NCBI GenBank assembly: GCA_041397725.1
Contig: JAWKVZ010000001.1
Coordinates: forward strand, 1,146,392 to 1,210,391
DNA from: JAGRKR01 sp041397725
GTDB taxonomy: Bacteria > Pseudomonadota > Alphaproteobacteria > Rhizobiales > Hyphomicrobiaceae
DNA: 64,000 nucleotides
Reading direction: 5' to 3'
Part shown: positions 28,024 through 36,938 of the stretch, one piece after another
How positions within the stretch are numbered: position 1 is the first letter of the stretch
How the letters are laid out: each line of letters opens with the position of its first letter
Notes under the pieces: generated by a model
Told to the model about the DNA's origin: nothing
The model's database searches: none
The model's input: the letters and a program-made list of their open reading frames with translations, nothing else
Translations under genes and position numbers: made by a program

Positions 28024-28049
28024 CCACTCCCGTTCCGAGAGCCAAGCCG

Positions 28050-29222
28050 ATGTCCCTGTCGACCGACCCCGTTGCTTTGACCGAGGCACTGGTGCGCTGC
28101 CCGAGCGTCACGCCCGAGGAAGGCGGCGCCTTGACATTCATGGAGCGGGAGCTCGCGGGGGCCGGCTTCGCCTGCCAGCGGCTGACCATGACCGAGCCCG
28201 GCACGCCGGACGTTGAGAACCTCTATGCCCGACTGGGCACGGGAAAGCCGCATCTGTGCTTCGCCGGCCATACCGATGTCGTGCCGGTCGGCGACGAGCG
28301 ACGCTGGAGTCATCCACCTTTCGCCGCCGTGATCGAGGGCGGGTTCCTCTATGGTCGCGGCGCCGTGGACATGAAGGGCGCGATCGCCTGTTTCATGGCG
28401 GCAACGGCCCGCCATCTCGCCAGGACGGGGCGGCTCGAGCAGGGCTCGCTGTCGTTTCTCATCACTGGCGACGAGGAGGGGCCGTCCATCAACGGCACCA
28501 TGAAGGTTCTGGAGTGGATGCATGAGACGGGAGAGGTGCTTGACGCCTGTCTGGTCGGCGAGCCAACCTGTCCGGACGCGCTCGGCGACGAGATCAAGAT
28601 AGGCCGTCGCGGCAGCCTGAGCGGCGAGATCGTCGTCGAAGGCAAGCAGGGGCACGTTGCCTATCCGCGCCTTACGGACAATCCGGTTCCGAAGCTCGCC
28701 CGCATCATCGACCGGCTCTCCGCCGTGCGACTCGACCAGGGCAACGCCCATTTCGAGCCCTCGAACCTCGAGGTGACCGTCGTGAGCGTGCCGAATTCCG
28801 TCACGAACGTCGTCCCCGCCGAGGCTCGCGCGCGCTTCAACATCCGCTACAACACCGAGTGGACGCGGCCGCGGCTGGAAGACCTCGTGACGAAGCTCGT
28901 GGCCGAGGCGGCGCGCGAGGTTTCCGCGCATTACACACTGGGCTTCTCGGGGACGGGCGACGTGTTCCTGACCAAGCCTGGCGTGCTGGTCGACACCATG
29001 GTGGCGGCTGTCGAAGCGGAGCTGGGGCGCAGGCCGAATCTCACCACGGGCGGCGGCACCTCGGACGCGAGGTTCATCCAGGCCTATTGTCCGGTGATCG
29101 AGTTTGGCCTCGTCAACACGACCATCCACGCTATCGACGAGCGCGTGTCTGTCGCCGATCTCGAGCGGCTGACGCAAATCTATGAGCGTTTCATCGCCGG
29201 CTATTTCGCGATGGCCGGCTGA
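28050..29222 (+). CDS. dapE: Succinyl-diaminopimelate desuccinylase
   Basis: The 390-residue zinc peptidase-family enzyme releases LL-diaminopimelate for lysine and peptidoglycan synthesis. Metal and catalytic segments are all visible: FAGHTDVVPVG (His, Asp), GRGAVDMKGAI (bridging Asp), TGDEEGPSINGT (catalytic Glu-Glu) and TTGGGTSDARFI. The usual family length is about 375-395. It starts 26 bp after glcF, though the pathway is unrelated, and ends convergent to mutY. The long open frame upstream of 28050 is antisense-like noise within glcF. Confidence 0.92.
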   Translation: MSLSTDPVALTEALVRCPSVTPEEGGALTFMERELAGAGFACQRLTMTEPGTPDVENLYARLGTGKPHLCFAGHTDVVPVGDERRWSHPPFAAVIEGGFLYGRGAVDMKGAIACFMAATARHLARTGRLEQGSLSFLITGDEEGPSINGTMKVLEWMHETGEVLDACLVGEPTCPDALGDEIKIGRRGSLSGEIVVEGKQGHVAYPRLTDNPVPKLARIIDRLSAVRLDQGNAHFEPSNLEVTVVSVPNSVTNVVPAEARARFNIRYNTEWTRPRLEDLVTKLVAEAAREVSAHYTLGFSGTGDVFLTKPGVLVDTMVAAVEAELGRRPNLTTGGGTSDARFIQAYCPVIEFGLVNTTIHAIDERVSVADLERLTQIYERFIAGYFAMAG

Positions 29223-29228
29223 CCCGCG

Positions 29229-30338
29229 TCACTCCGTCATGTCGAGAGCGTGCTGGATGACTTTGCGCATGACGCTCGGCAGCGCCTCGGCGTGGAGGTC
29301 GCGGCGATGCGCCCAGCGGCAGCGCGAGGCGTCGGCCCAGAACGTCAGTGCGGCGTCGGCCGGCACGATCGCGCGATAGATCAGAAGCTCAAGCCGGAAA
29401 TGCGTGAAGGTGTGATGGACCGCGCTCGGCAGCGGCCACCAGTCGCCGCGCACAGGCGCCAGGCGCAGGGCCTCGTCGGCGGCCGGCCACTCCTCCGTCC
29501 AATCGGTCGACGGGACCTCCATCATGCGCGCCAGCAGCCCCTGCTCCGGGCGTCTGCGTAGCAGGACGAGGCCGTCCTCCCGCAAGGCCAGAAAGGCCAC
29601 ACCGAAACGTGTCGGTCGCTCGGCCTTGATGCTCCGGGCCGGCAGGCGGGCGGCGCTGCCCTCGGCCCTGGCGCGACAGGCGTGGCGCAGCGGGCACATC
29701 ATGCAGGACGGTCGCTTGGGCGAGCAAACGGTGGCGCCCAGATCCATCATGGCCTGGGCGAAGTCACCGGCGCGCAGCGTCGGCGTCATGGTGGCGGCGA
29801 GCTGGCGCAGTGCCGGCTTGGCTTCCGGCAGCGGCGTCTCGACGCCGAACAGGCGGGCGACGACCCGCTCGATGTTGCCGTCGACCGGGGTCGCCACTTC
29901 GCCGAAGGCGATGGAGGCGATCGCGGCCGCGGTATAGGGACCGACGCCTGGAAGCTCCAGCAGCGCGCGCTCGGTGGCCGGGAAGCGGCCGCCGTAGCGC
30001 TCGACGACGAGCTTGGCCGTGCGATGCAGGTTGCGTGCCCGTGAGTAGTAACCGAGGCCTGCCCAAGCGGCGAGGATGTCGTCCTCCGTTGCCGCAGCCA
30101 GATCGGCAACGGTCGGCCACTTCGACAGGAAGCGATGGTAATAGGGGATGACGGCCTTGACGGTCGTCTGCTGGAGCATGATCTCCGACAGCCAGACGCG
30201 GTAGGGGTCGGACGCCTCGCCCGGATGCGCACGCCATGGCAGCTCGCGGCGCTCGCGATCGTACCAGTCGAGCAGACACGAGGCCAACCCCTCGTTCTCG
30301 CTCGCATTTTCCCGTGGAATTCTCGCAACAGCCGTCAC
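29229..30338 (-). CDS. mutY: A/G-specific adenine DNA glycosylase
   Basis: The 369-residue enzyme removes adenine mispaired with 8-oxoguanine. It shows PYRVWLSEIMLQQTTV, the helix-hairpin-helix LPGVGPYTAAAIASIAFGE with the catalytic aspartate in TPVDGNIERV, and the 4Fe-4S loop C-X6-C-X2-C-X5-C (CSPKRPSCMMCPLRHAC). A Nudix-like C-terminal domain recognises 8-oxoG. I choose GTG 30338, which has AGGGTGG just upstream, over the open frame to 30458. It is divergent from the DUF721 gene. Confidence 0.9.
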   Translation of the reverse strand: MTAVARIPRENASENEGLASCLLDWYDRERRELPWRAHPGEASDPYRVWLSEIMLQQTTVKAVIPYYHRFLSKWPTVADLAAATEDDILAAWAGLGYYSRARNLHRTAKLVVERYGGRFPATERALLELPGVGPYTAAAIASIAFGEVATPVDGNIERVVARLFGVETPLPEAKPALRQLAATMTPTLRAGDFAQAMMDLGATVCSPKRPSCMMCPLRHACRARAEGSAARLPARSIKAERPTRFGVAFLALREDGLVLLRRRPEQGLLARMMEVPSTDWTEEWPAADEALRLAPVRGDWWPLPSAVHHTFTHFRLELLIYRAIVPADAALTFWADASRCRWAHRRDLHAEALPSVMRKVIQHALDMTE

Positions 30339-30426
30339 GTGATCCACCCTGCTTTCCGCGAATCGTCCACTGTATGCTAGCCGGAAATTACGCACCTGCA
30401 GCACGGCCGTCTGCCGGGAGTGAGAC

Positions 30427-30981
30427 TTGTCACCATCAAACAGGCGTTCAGCAGGCACATTCCGCGCTTTCGGCAGCTACGTGCCGAAGGTGACGGCGAA
30501 GTGCTTCGAGCGCCACGGCTTCCATCTGGTGGAGATCATTCTCAACTGGCCGGCGATCGTCGGTCGCTCGCTCGCGCGCCATACGGTTCCCTATCGCCTG
30601 CGCTGGCCACGCCGGGCCGAGGTCGCGGAGGACGCGGACGAGACGGAGCGCCGCCGGCCGCAGAAGACCAGCCTCGAGGTCTGGGTGGCCGACGGCCGCG
30701 CCCTCGATGTGCAATACAGCTCGGCCGCCATCCTCGACCGCATCAATCGCTATTTCGGCTACCGGGCCGTGACGGAGCTGCGCGTGTTGCAGGGCCCGCT
30801 GCCGCCTGTCGAGGAGCCTGTTCCCATCCGCGCGACGACGGCAGCCCCGGCCCTGGAGCGCGCCGTCGACGCCGAAGTGCCGGATATCGCCGACGAGGCC
30901 CTGCGCAAGGCGCTGGTGCGGCTCGGCGCCAGTGTGCGGGCCAGACGCAACGCGGGCGGGGGCTCGTCGGCGGCTGGCTGA
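30427..30981 (+). CDS. DUF721 / DciA-like protein
   Basis: The 184-residue protein carries the DUF721 fold: FHLVEIILNWPAIVGRSLARHTVPYRLRW, then a beta-rich part (SLEVWVADGRALDVQYSSAAILDRINRYFG). DUF721 proteins related to DciA load the replicative helicase in many bacteria lacking DnaC. The start is a TTG at 30427, 89 bp from the mutY start. The order mutY-DUF721-thiol oxidoreductase-smc is, from memory, conserved in Rhizobiales. The C-terminal 50 residues are less conserved in appearance. Confidence 0.75.
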   Translation: MSPSNRRSAGTFRAFGSYVPKVTAKCFERHGFHLVEIILNWPAIVGRSLARHTVPYRLRWPRRAEVAEDADETERRRPQKTSLEVWVADGRALDVQYSSAAILDRINRYFGYRAVTELRVLQGPLPPVEEPVPIRATTAAPALERAVDAEVPDIADEALRKALVRLGASVRARRNAGGGSSAAG

Positions 30982-31176
30982 GCGACGGCGAATTCCCCGC
31001 TGTCCTGTCACGCGGAATTGCCTTAATGCGGGACGGCAAGCCATGTTAAAGAATGGCGCGGCGGTGATCGGGGCCGGGCTGAGCCCGGCGCGAGCGGTCG
31101 GCGGTCGCCATTGGACACAGGTCCGCGATCGGGCCTTGGACCGGAAGATCTTCCAGCGCCAGAGCAGGAGGGATAC

Positions 31177-31884
31177 GTGAGCGAGTGGACTGAACGTGGA
31201 GTGGCGCGGTCTCTGGCCCGCCGGGTCGCAGGGCTCAAGGGACGCGTGCTTGCGGCTCTGCTCGCGGCCGCTGTCGTGGCGCCGCTCGGGGCGAGCAGCG
31301 AGGCTCTTGCCCAGAGGCGGTCGGATGCGCCCGTCGATGTCGCCAAGCTCATGGCGCCGGGCAAGCTGCCGGATATGAGCATCGGCAAGGCGGACGCCCC
31401 GGTAACGATCGTCGAGTACGCCTCGCTGAGCTGTGGCCACTGTGCGCAGTTCCACAAGGCCGTGCTGCCGGAGATCAAGAAGAAGTACATCGACACCGGC
31501 AAGGCGCGGCTCATCTTCCGCGACTATCCGCATAACGACCAGGGTGCCGCCGGCCATATGCTGGCGCGCTGCGCCGGCCCGGAGAAGTACTTCGCCGTGA
31601 CGGATGCCCTGTTCAAGACCCAGTCGAGCTGGGCTTTCAGCGAAGATGTGGTCAAGGCGCTGTTCGTCGTCGCCAAGCAGGTCGGCTTCACCGAGGAGAG
31701 CTACAACAAGTGCCTGCGCGATCAGGCCCTTCTCGACAAGCTCGAGGCGGATCGCAAGCATGCCGGCGAGGTGTTCGGCGTGAATGCGACGCCGACCTTC
31801 TTCATCAACGGCAAGCGGCTCGTCCGCAACCCGACGATCGGCGAGTTCACGAAGATGATCGACCCTCTTCTCGAGAAGAAGTGA
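31177..31884 (+). CDS. DsbA-like periplasmic thiol oxidoreductase, CGHC active site
   Basis: The 235-residue protein starts at GTG 31177, directly after a strong AGGAGGG. A signal peptide (about 20-47, ending SEALAQ) is followed by a thioredoxin fold with the redox motif CGHC (SLSCGHCAQFH), a helical insertion, and the cis-proline segment NATPTFFINGKRL. It probably forms or isomerises disulfides in exported proteins. A second member of the same family follows after 27 bp. Confidence 0.85.
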   Translation: MSEWTERGVARSLARRVAGLKGRVLAALLAAAVVAPLGASSEALAQRRSDAPVDVAKLMAPGKLPDMSIGKADAPVTIVEYASLSCGHCAQFHKAVLPEIKKKYIDTGKARLIFRDYPHNDQGAAGHMLARCAGPEKYFAVTDALFKTQSSWAFSEDVVKALFVVAKQVGFTEESYNKCLRDQALLDKLEADRKHAGEVFGVNATPTFFINGKRLVRNPTIGEFTKMIDPLLEKK

Positions 31885-31911
31885 GGCGGAGCGCTGACTT
31901 TTCCAACGCCC

Positions 31912-32721
31912 GTGCATGAGCAGATCCATTCGCGCCGGCGACTACCGGCGCGATCGCTGCGTATGGTCGCCGTGCTCGCCGCGGCGGCTCTGCTGGCGGC
32001 GTGCTCTGGCGCTGCTGTCGACCCGGCGGCGTCTCCAGGACCGGTAACTTCGAGCCTGCTGCCCTCCACGGCGCCGGCGAAGAGGGCGTTCGATCCGTTC
32101 CGGCAGGACGGTGGCACGCCGGCTGCCGCGCGCGAGGTCATTGCCAATCCGACGCTGGCCGAGGTCATGAAGGCCGGCCCGCTCGGGGAGCGGTCGCTAG
32201 GACGCGCGGATGCGCCCGTCACCATCATCAAGTATGCCTCCCTGACGTGCCCCTACTGCCGCCAGTTCCAGATCGAGACCTTTCCGAAGCTCAAGCGCGA
32301 GTTCATCGATACGGGCAAGGTGCGGCTCATCCTGCGCGAGTTTCCGATCGGCTTCGCTTCAGGCGCAGCGACGATCGCACTCAGGTGCGCGCCGCCGGAG
32401 AAGTATTTCGCGCTTTACGAGCTCTACCTGCGCCAGCAGAGACGCTGGGTTGCGCAGGAGGTGCGGCTCGACGCGATCTACGCCGTCGCGGCTCAGACGG
32501 GGATGACCCGTGCGCAGTTTGACAGTTGTCGCCAGAATCAAGGCATGATCGCCGGATTGAAGTGGATCAAGGACCGTGGACGGCAGCTCGGGGTGATCGG
32601 CACGCCGAACTTCTTCGTCAACGGTAAACTGGTGAAATCCGTGCTGACGATGCCGGAGATCCGCAAGATGGTGCAGGCCGAGCTGGCACGGCCGGTTGCC
32701 TCGACGGCGCGACCCCGCTAG
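31912..32721 (+). CDS. DsbA-like lipoprotein thiol oxidoreductase, CPYC active site
   Basis: The 269-residue paralogue of the preceding protein has a lipoprotein signal (MVAVLAAAALLAAC, lipobox LLAAC), a Pro/Ala/Ser linker, and a thioredoxin fold with CPYC (SLTCPYCRQFQ) and cis-proline segment GTPNFFVNG. It should be anchored to a membrane, unlike its soluble neighbour. GTG 31912 lacks a good ribosome binding site; ATG 31963 would still leave the lipobox. The CPYC against CGHC difference suggests different redox potentials. Confidence 0.8.
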   Translation: MHEQIHSRRRLPARSLRMVAVLAAAALLAACSGAAVDPAASPGPVTSSLLPSTAPAKRAFDPFRQDGGTPAAAREVIANPTLAEVMKAGPLGERSLGRADAPVTIIKYASLTCPYCRQFQIETFPKLKREFIDTGKVRLILREFPIGFASGAATIALRCAPPEKYFALYELYLRQQRRWVAQEVRLDAIYAVAAQTGMTRAQFDSCRQNQGMIAGLKWIKDRGRQLGVIGTPNFFVNGKLVKSVLTMPEIRKMVQAELARPVASTARPR

Positions 32722-32830
32722 AGGGGGAGCGGCTGCCGCCGACCCGCGCAGCCCTCGTTCCGAGTTGAGTTCCATTGGTCAAGTCGGCACTGAGCGTGCA
32801 CGCGCTGTAGGCGCGACGGGAGATGGCACG

Positions 32831-35800
32831 TTGAAAATTTCGCGCTTGCGCCTCCTCGGCTTCAAATCGTTCGTCGATCCGACGGAGCTCGTGATCGAGC
32901 AGGGGCTGACCGGCGTCGTCGGACCGAACGGCTGCGGCAAGTCCAACCTCCTCGAGGCCCTGCGCTGGGTCATGGGCGAGACCTCGCACAAGAGCATGCG
33001 CGCCTCGGCCATGGACGACGTGATCTTCTCCGGCAGCCAGACGCGCCCGGCGCGCAACTCGGCCGAGGTCACGATGTTCCTCGACAACAGCGCCCGCCGC
33101 GCGCCCGCCGAGTACAACGACGACGATACCGTGGAGATCACGCGGCGCATCGAGCGCGAGGCCGGGTCCGCCTACCGCATCAACGGTCGCGACGCCCGGG
33201 CGCGTGACGTCCGCATTCTGTTCGAGGACGCCGCCACGGGCGCGCGTTCGCCCGCACTGGTGCGTCAGGGGCAGATCGGCGAGATCGTCAACGCCAAGCC
33301 GGAGGCGCGCCGCCGCATACTCGAGGATGCCGCCGGCATCGCCGGGCTGCACAGCCGCCGGCACGAGGCCGAGCTGCGCCTCAAGGCGGCCGACGCCAAT
33401 CTGCTGCGCCTGAGGGACGTGCTCGGCCAGCTCGGCTCGCAGCTCGAGAGCCTCAAGCGACAGGCGCGTTCCGCCCGCCGCTACAAGGAGATTTCCGGCG
33501 AGATCCGGCGGCTCGAGGCCATTCTCCTGCACTTGGCATGGGCCGAGGCGCAGGGGCAGGTCGACGCCGAGGAGCGGGCGCTGGCGGAGGCCCAGGCGCA
33601 CCTCGGCGCGGTGACCCAGACGGAGGCTGCGGCGATCCGGCAGGAAGCTGCCTCCGCCGAAGCCATCGGGCCGTTGCGCGAGGCGGAAGCCGTGCGCGCC
33701 GCTGTGCTGCAACGGCTGAAGATCGAGCAGGAGACGCTGGAGAAGGAGGCCGAGCGTGCCGCCGAGCGGCGTCGCGAGATCGAGGCCCGCGCGCACCAGC
33801 TCGCCCGCGACCTCGAGCGTGAGATCGCACAGATCGAGGAGGCGGATGCGCAGCTCGCGCGGCTGTCAGGCGAATCGGAGGCACTCGAGAGCACGACCGG
33901 CGAGCCCGAGGTGGCGGAAGCCGAGGCGCGGGCCGGGATCGAGAGGTTCACGCAGGAGCAGTCCGAGGCCGCGACGCAACTCGCGGAGCTCGAAAGCGCC
34001 ATCAACGAGGCGCGCGCCCGTCGCCGCGAGCTCGAGAGCGCGCGGGGCGAGCGACAAGGGCTCGTCGGCTCCCTGCAGCGCCAGCTCGCCGAGATCGAAC
34101 GTCAGATGCAGGAGGCGCGCGGCAAGGCTCCCGATGCGCGCAAGGCCAAGGCGCTGATCGAAACCGGCGCGCTGCTCGCCGACGAGGTGCAGGCGCTCGA
34201 GGAGGCCATCTCGGTCAACGAGGAGGCGACAGCGCGCGCCGCTGACGAGGTTCGCGGCTGTCGCGAGGCCGCCGTGGCCATGCGGCTGGCCGCCAAGCAG
34301 CTCGAGACGGAGGTGGCGACGCTCGCCAAGCTGCTGCGGGCGCCGTCGGACTCACCCTACGTGCCGATCGTCGACGGGCTCGCCGTCTCGCCCGGCTACG
34401 AGATCGCGCTCGGCGCCGCTCTCGGCGACGACCTGGAGGCGGCCACCGACCCGGCGGCGCCCCTGGCGTGGCTCAAGCTCGCCCAGGACGATGTCAAGGA
34501 CGCGCGGCTGCCGGTCGGTGCGACGCCACTGATCGACTACGTCGAGGCGCCGGCGGCCCTCAAGCGGCGCCTGCGGCAGATCGGCGTGGTCGCCCGCGAG
34601 AACGGTCACCGGCTGCAGGGGCTGCTGAAGGCCGGGCAGCGTCTCGTGTCGGTCGAGGGCGATCTGTGGCGCTGGGACGGCTTCCGCGCCGCCGCCCACG
34701 CGCCGAGCGCCGCCGCCGTGCGGCTGGCCGAGCGCAACCGCCTCGCCGGCCTCGAAGAGCGCCTGGAGACGATCGGGGCCGATGTGGCTGCGGCCGGCAC
34801 GGCCGAGGCGGAGGCGCAGGCGAGACATCAGGCGGCCGAGGCCGAGCAGCGACGGCTGCGCCAGCTCTTGCGCGACAAGCAGGGCGAATTGGCCGCCACG
34901 CGTGAGGCGCTGACGCGAACCGAGCAGGCCGCGCGCGAATGCGACGCGACTTTGCGCGGGCTGGCAGAGGGCAAGACGCGAGCCGCCGCCGGGCTCCAGG
35001 CGGCGGAAGCCTCCGTGGCCGAGATCGCCGCCGCTATCGACGGGCTGGTCGATGTCGATGTCAACGCCGAGGAGATCGAGAACCGCCGCCGTCATCTCGA
35101 GACGTGCCGGAACCGGCTCTCGGAGGCGCGCGCCGAGGCGGCTGCGCATGCCCGTGAGCGTCAGTTGCGCCAGGAACGGCTCAAGGCGCTGGCCGCCGAG
35201 AGGACGCTCTGGCAGTCGCGTCAGGCCGGCTCGCGGACCCAGTGCGCGGCGCTGGAGGAGCGGTCGAACGAGGCCCGCCAGGCGCTCGCCGAGCTCGAGG
35301 CGCTGCCGGTGCTGATCGAAGAGCGGCGCAGCAAGCTGCTGACGACGCTGAGCGAGGCGGAGCGTGATCGCACGGCGGCCGCCAATCGGCTGGCCGAGGC
35401 CGAGACGGCCGTGCGGCAGGCCGGCCAGGCGCTGAGGGAGGCCCAGGCCGCGGTATCCAGCGCGCGGGAGGCGCGCGCCCGTCTGGAGGCGAGACTGGAA
35501 GCTGCGCGCGAGCGCCGGAGCGAGGAGACGCGCCGCATCCGCGAAACGCTCGATTGTGCGCCGGACGGCTGTCTGGCAGTCGCGGGCGTGGAGGAGGGCA
35601 AGCCGCTTCCCGCGCTGGCGGACGCGGATCGCCAGCTCGCGCGCCTCAAGGCCGATCGGGAGCGGCTCGGCGGCGTGAATCTGCAGGCCGAGGAGGAACT
35701 GACCGCTCGGGCCGGCGAGTTCGAGGCGATGGACCGTGAGCGGGCCGATCTCGAGGAGGCGATCGCGAAGTTGCGCGCCGGGATCGGACAGCTCAATCGT

Positions 35801-36313
35801 GAGGGTCGCAAGCGTCTGATGGAGGCCTTCGACACCGTGAACGGCCACTTCAAGCGGCTGTTCTCGGTTCTGTTCGGTGGTGGTGAGGCCGAGCTGCAGA
35901 TGATCGAGGGCGACGACCCGCTGGAGGGCGGTCTCGAGATCATGGCCAAGCCGCCCGGCAAAAAGCCAAACGTGATGTCACTGCTCTCGGGCGGCGAGCA
36001 GACGCTGACGGCGCTGTCGCTGATCTTCGCGGTGTTCCTGACGAACCCGTCGCCGATCTGCGTGCTCGACGAGGTGGACGCGCCCCTCGACGACGCCAAC
36101 GTGGATCGGTTCTGCTCGATGATGGAGCGGATGGCGTCCGAGACGGATACCCGCTTCCTCGTCATCACGCATCATCCGATGACCATGGCCCGCATGCAGC
36201 GGCTGTTCGGCGTGACGATGGGTGAGCGGGGCGTGAGCCAGCTCGTTTCCGTCGATCTCGCGGCGGCTGAGCGCATTATCGAGTCCGGCGAGGACGAGCT
36301 CAGACGGGCCTGA
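32831..36313 (+). CDS. smc: Chromosome partition/condensation ATPase SMC
   Basis: The 1160-residue protein has the SMC layout: N-terminal Walker A VGPNGCGKSNLLEALRWVMGE, a first coiled coil (about 165-500), a hinge (PYVPIVDGLAVSPGYEIALG), a second coiled coil, and the C-terminal signature LSGGEQTLTALSLIFAVF with Walker B VLDEVDAPLDDANV. The TTG at 32831 is preferred because the family begins KISRLRLLGFKSF and GGAG lies upstream. A start at 32696 would add unrelated sequence. It compacts and helps segregate the chromosome. scpA and scpB are not nearby. Confidence 0.93.
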   Translation: MKISRLRLLGFKSFVDPTELVIEQGLTGVVGPNGCGKSNLLEALRWVMGETSHKSMRASAMDDVIFSGSQTRPARNSAEVTMFLDNSARRAPAEYNDDDTVEITRRIEREAGSAYRINGRDARARDVRILFEDAATGARSPALVRQGQIGEIVNAKPEARRRILEDAAGIAGLHSRRHEAELRLKAADANLLRLRDVLGQLGSQLESLKRQARSARRYKEISGEIRRLEAILLHLAWAEAQGQVDAEERALAEAQAHLGAVTQTEAAAIRQEAASAEAIGPLREAEAVRAAVLQRLKIEQETLEKEAERAAERRREIEARAHQLARDLEREIAQIEEADAQLARLSGESEALESTTGEPEVAEAEARAGIERFTQEQSEAATQLAELESAINEARARRRELESARGERQGLVGSLQRQLAEIERQMQEARGKAPDARKAKALIETGALLADEVQALEEAISVNEEATARAADEVRGCREAAVAMRLAAKQLETEVATLAKLLRAPSDSPYVPIVDGLAVSPGYEIALGAALGDDLEAATDPAAPLAWLKLAQDDVKDARLPVGATPLIDYVEAPAALKRRLRQIGVVARENGHRLQGLLKAGQRLVSVEGDLWRWDGFRAAAHAPSAAAVRLAERNRLAGLEERLETIGADVAAAGTAEAEAQARHQAAEAEQRRLRQLLRDKQGELAATREALTRTEQAARECDATLRGLAEGKTRAAAGLQAAEASVAEIAAAIDGLVDVDVNAEEIENRRRHLETCRNRLSEARAEAAAHARERQLRQERLKALAAERTLWQSRQAGSRTQCAALEERSNEARQALAELEALPVLIEERRSKLLTTLSEAERDRTAAANRLAEAETAVRQAGQALREAQAAVSSAREARARLEARLEAARERRSEETRRIRETLDCAPDGCLAVAGVEEGKPLPALADADRQLARLKADRERLGGVNLQAEEELTARAGEFEAMDRERADLEEAIAKLRAGIGQLNREGRKRLMEAFDTVNGHFKRLFSVLFGGGEAELQMIEGDDPLEGGLEIMAKPPGKKPNVMSLLSGGEQTLTALSLIFAVFLTNPSPICVLDEVDAPLDDANVDRFCSMMERMASETDTRFLVITHHPMTMARMQRLFGVTMGERGVSQLVSVDLAAAERIIESGEDELRRA

Positions 36314-36320
36314 AACGAAT

Positions 36321-36356
36321 CCGCGCGGGACACTTCTCGCGAAGTCTCCCGCGCGG
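36321..36356. terminator. Long near-perfect hairpin between convergent genes
   Basis: CCGCGCGGGA (36321-36330) pairs with TCCCGCGCGG (36347-36356), and inside it ACTTC (36332-36336) pairs with GAAGT (36341-36345) around TCGC, with a single C-C mismatch between the two helices. It lies between the smc stop and the stop of the convergent small secreted protein and probably ends both transcripts, though there is no clear T-run. Confidence 0.5.
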
Positions 36357-36397
36357 CTCGTGGCGTCGACCGTCAGGCGGCCGGCGCCGCAGCTACC

Positions 36398-36691
36398 TTA
36401 TGGGCAGAACCACAGCGGCCCGACGATGATGCAGCCGCGACGCCGCCAGTCGCGCGGCCTCATGTGGTACCGGCGCCAGCGCGGCGGCGGGGCGTCGTAG
36501 CGGCGGCCGGGAACGTAGCGGTGGCGGTGCGGGCGGCCGTCGCGCCAGCGCCGGTCGGTCGGCCGTCTATCGTACTGCGCCAGCGTCATCTGCGGCTCGC
36601 CGATCGTGGGCACCTGATGCGTGGTGACGGGGGCTGCCGAGGCCGCGGTCGAGGCCAGGGCGAGCACCGCAGCTGCGATGAGTGTTCTCAT
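36398..36691 (-). CDS. Small secreted Arg-rich protein
   Basis: The 97-residue protein has a signal peptide (MRTLIAAAVLALASTAASA) and a very basic Arg/Pro/Tyr-rich mature part ending in a hydrophobic GCIIVGPLWFCP with two cysteines. I start it at 36691, which has AGGAGA about ten bases upstream; a start at 36712 would lie before that signal. The family is not recognised. A distant similarity to RcnB-like periplasmic proteins is possible but weak. Confidence 0.6.
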   Translation of the reverse strand: MRTLIAAAVLALASTAASAAPVTTHQVPTIGEPQMTLAQYDRRPTDRRWRDGRPHRHRYVPGRRYDAPPPRWRRYHMRPRDWRRRGCIIVGPLWFCP

Positions 36692-36938
36692 TGGTCCATA
36701 ATCTCCTGTCATAGGACTCGTCTGATGACGGTCCTAGTAACAACGTTCGAGCGGCGGAGATTCCGTCAGCCTGTGCGACGGCTTGACGCGCGATGGTCGC
36801 GCGCGCGCGCCGGATGTCGGCTGAAACCGTCGGAACTGCGACAATTGATGGAGGAATGCGCTGAAGACAGCGCATTCCCCGCAACCTGCCGATATGTGTT
36901 TTCTGGCAGCGGATCGCTCCCGCGCGACGGCGAGGGAC

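Noticed and set aside
26751..28049. N-terminal extension of DapE into glcF
   Set aside because: It is a shadow frame of glcF. DapE similarity starts at the ATG at 28050.
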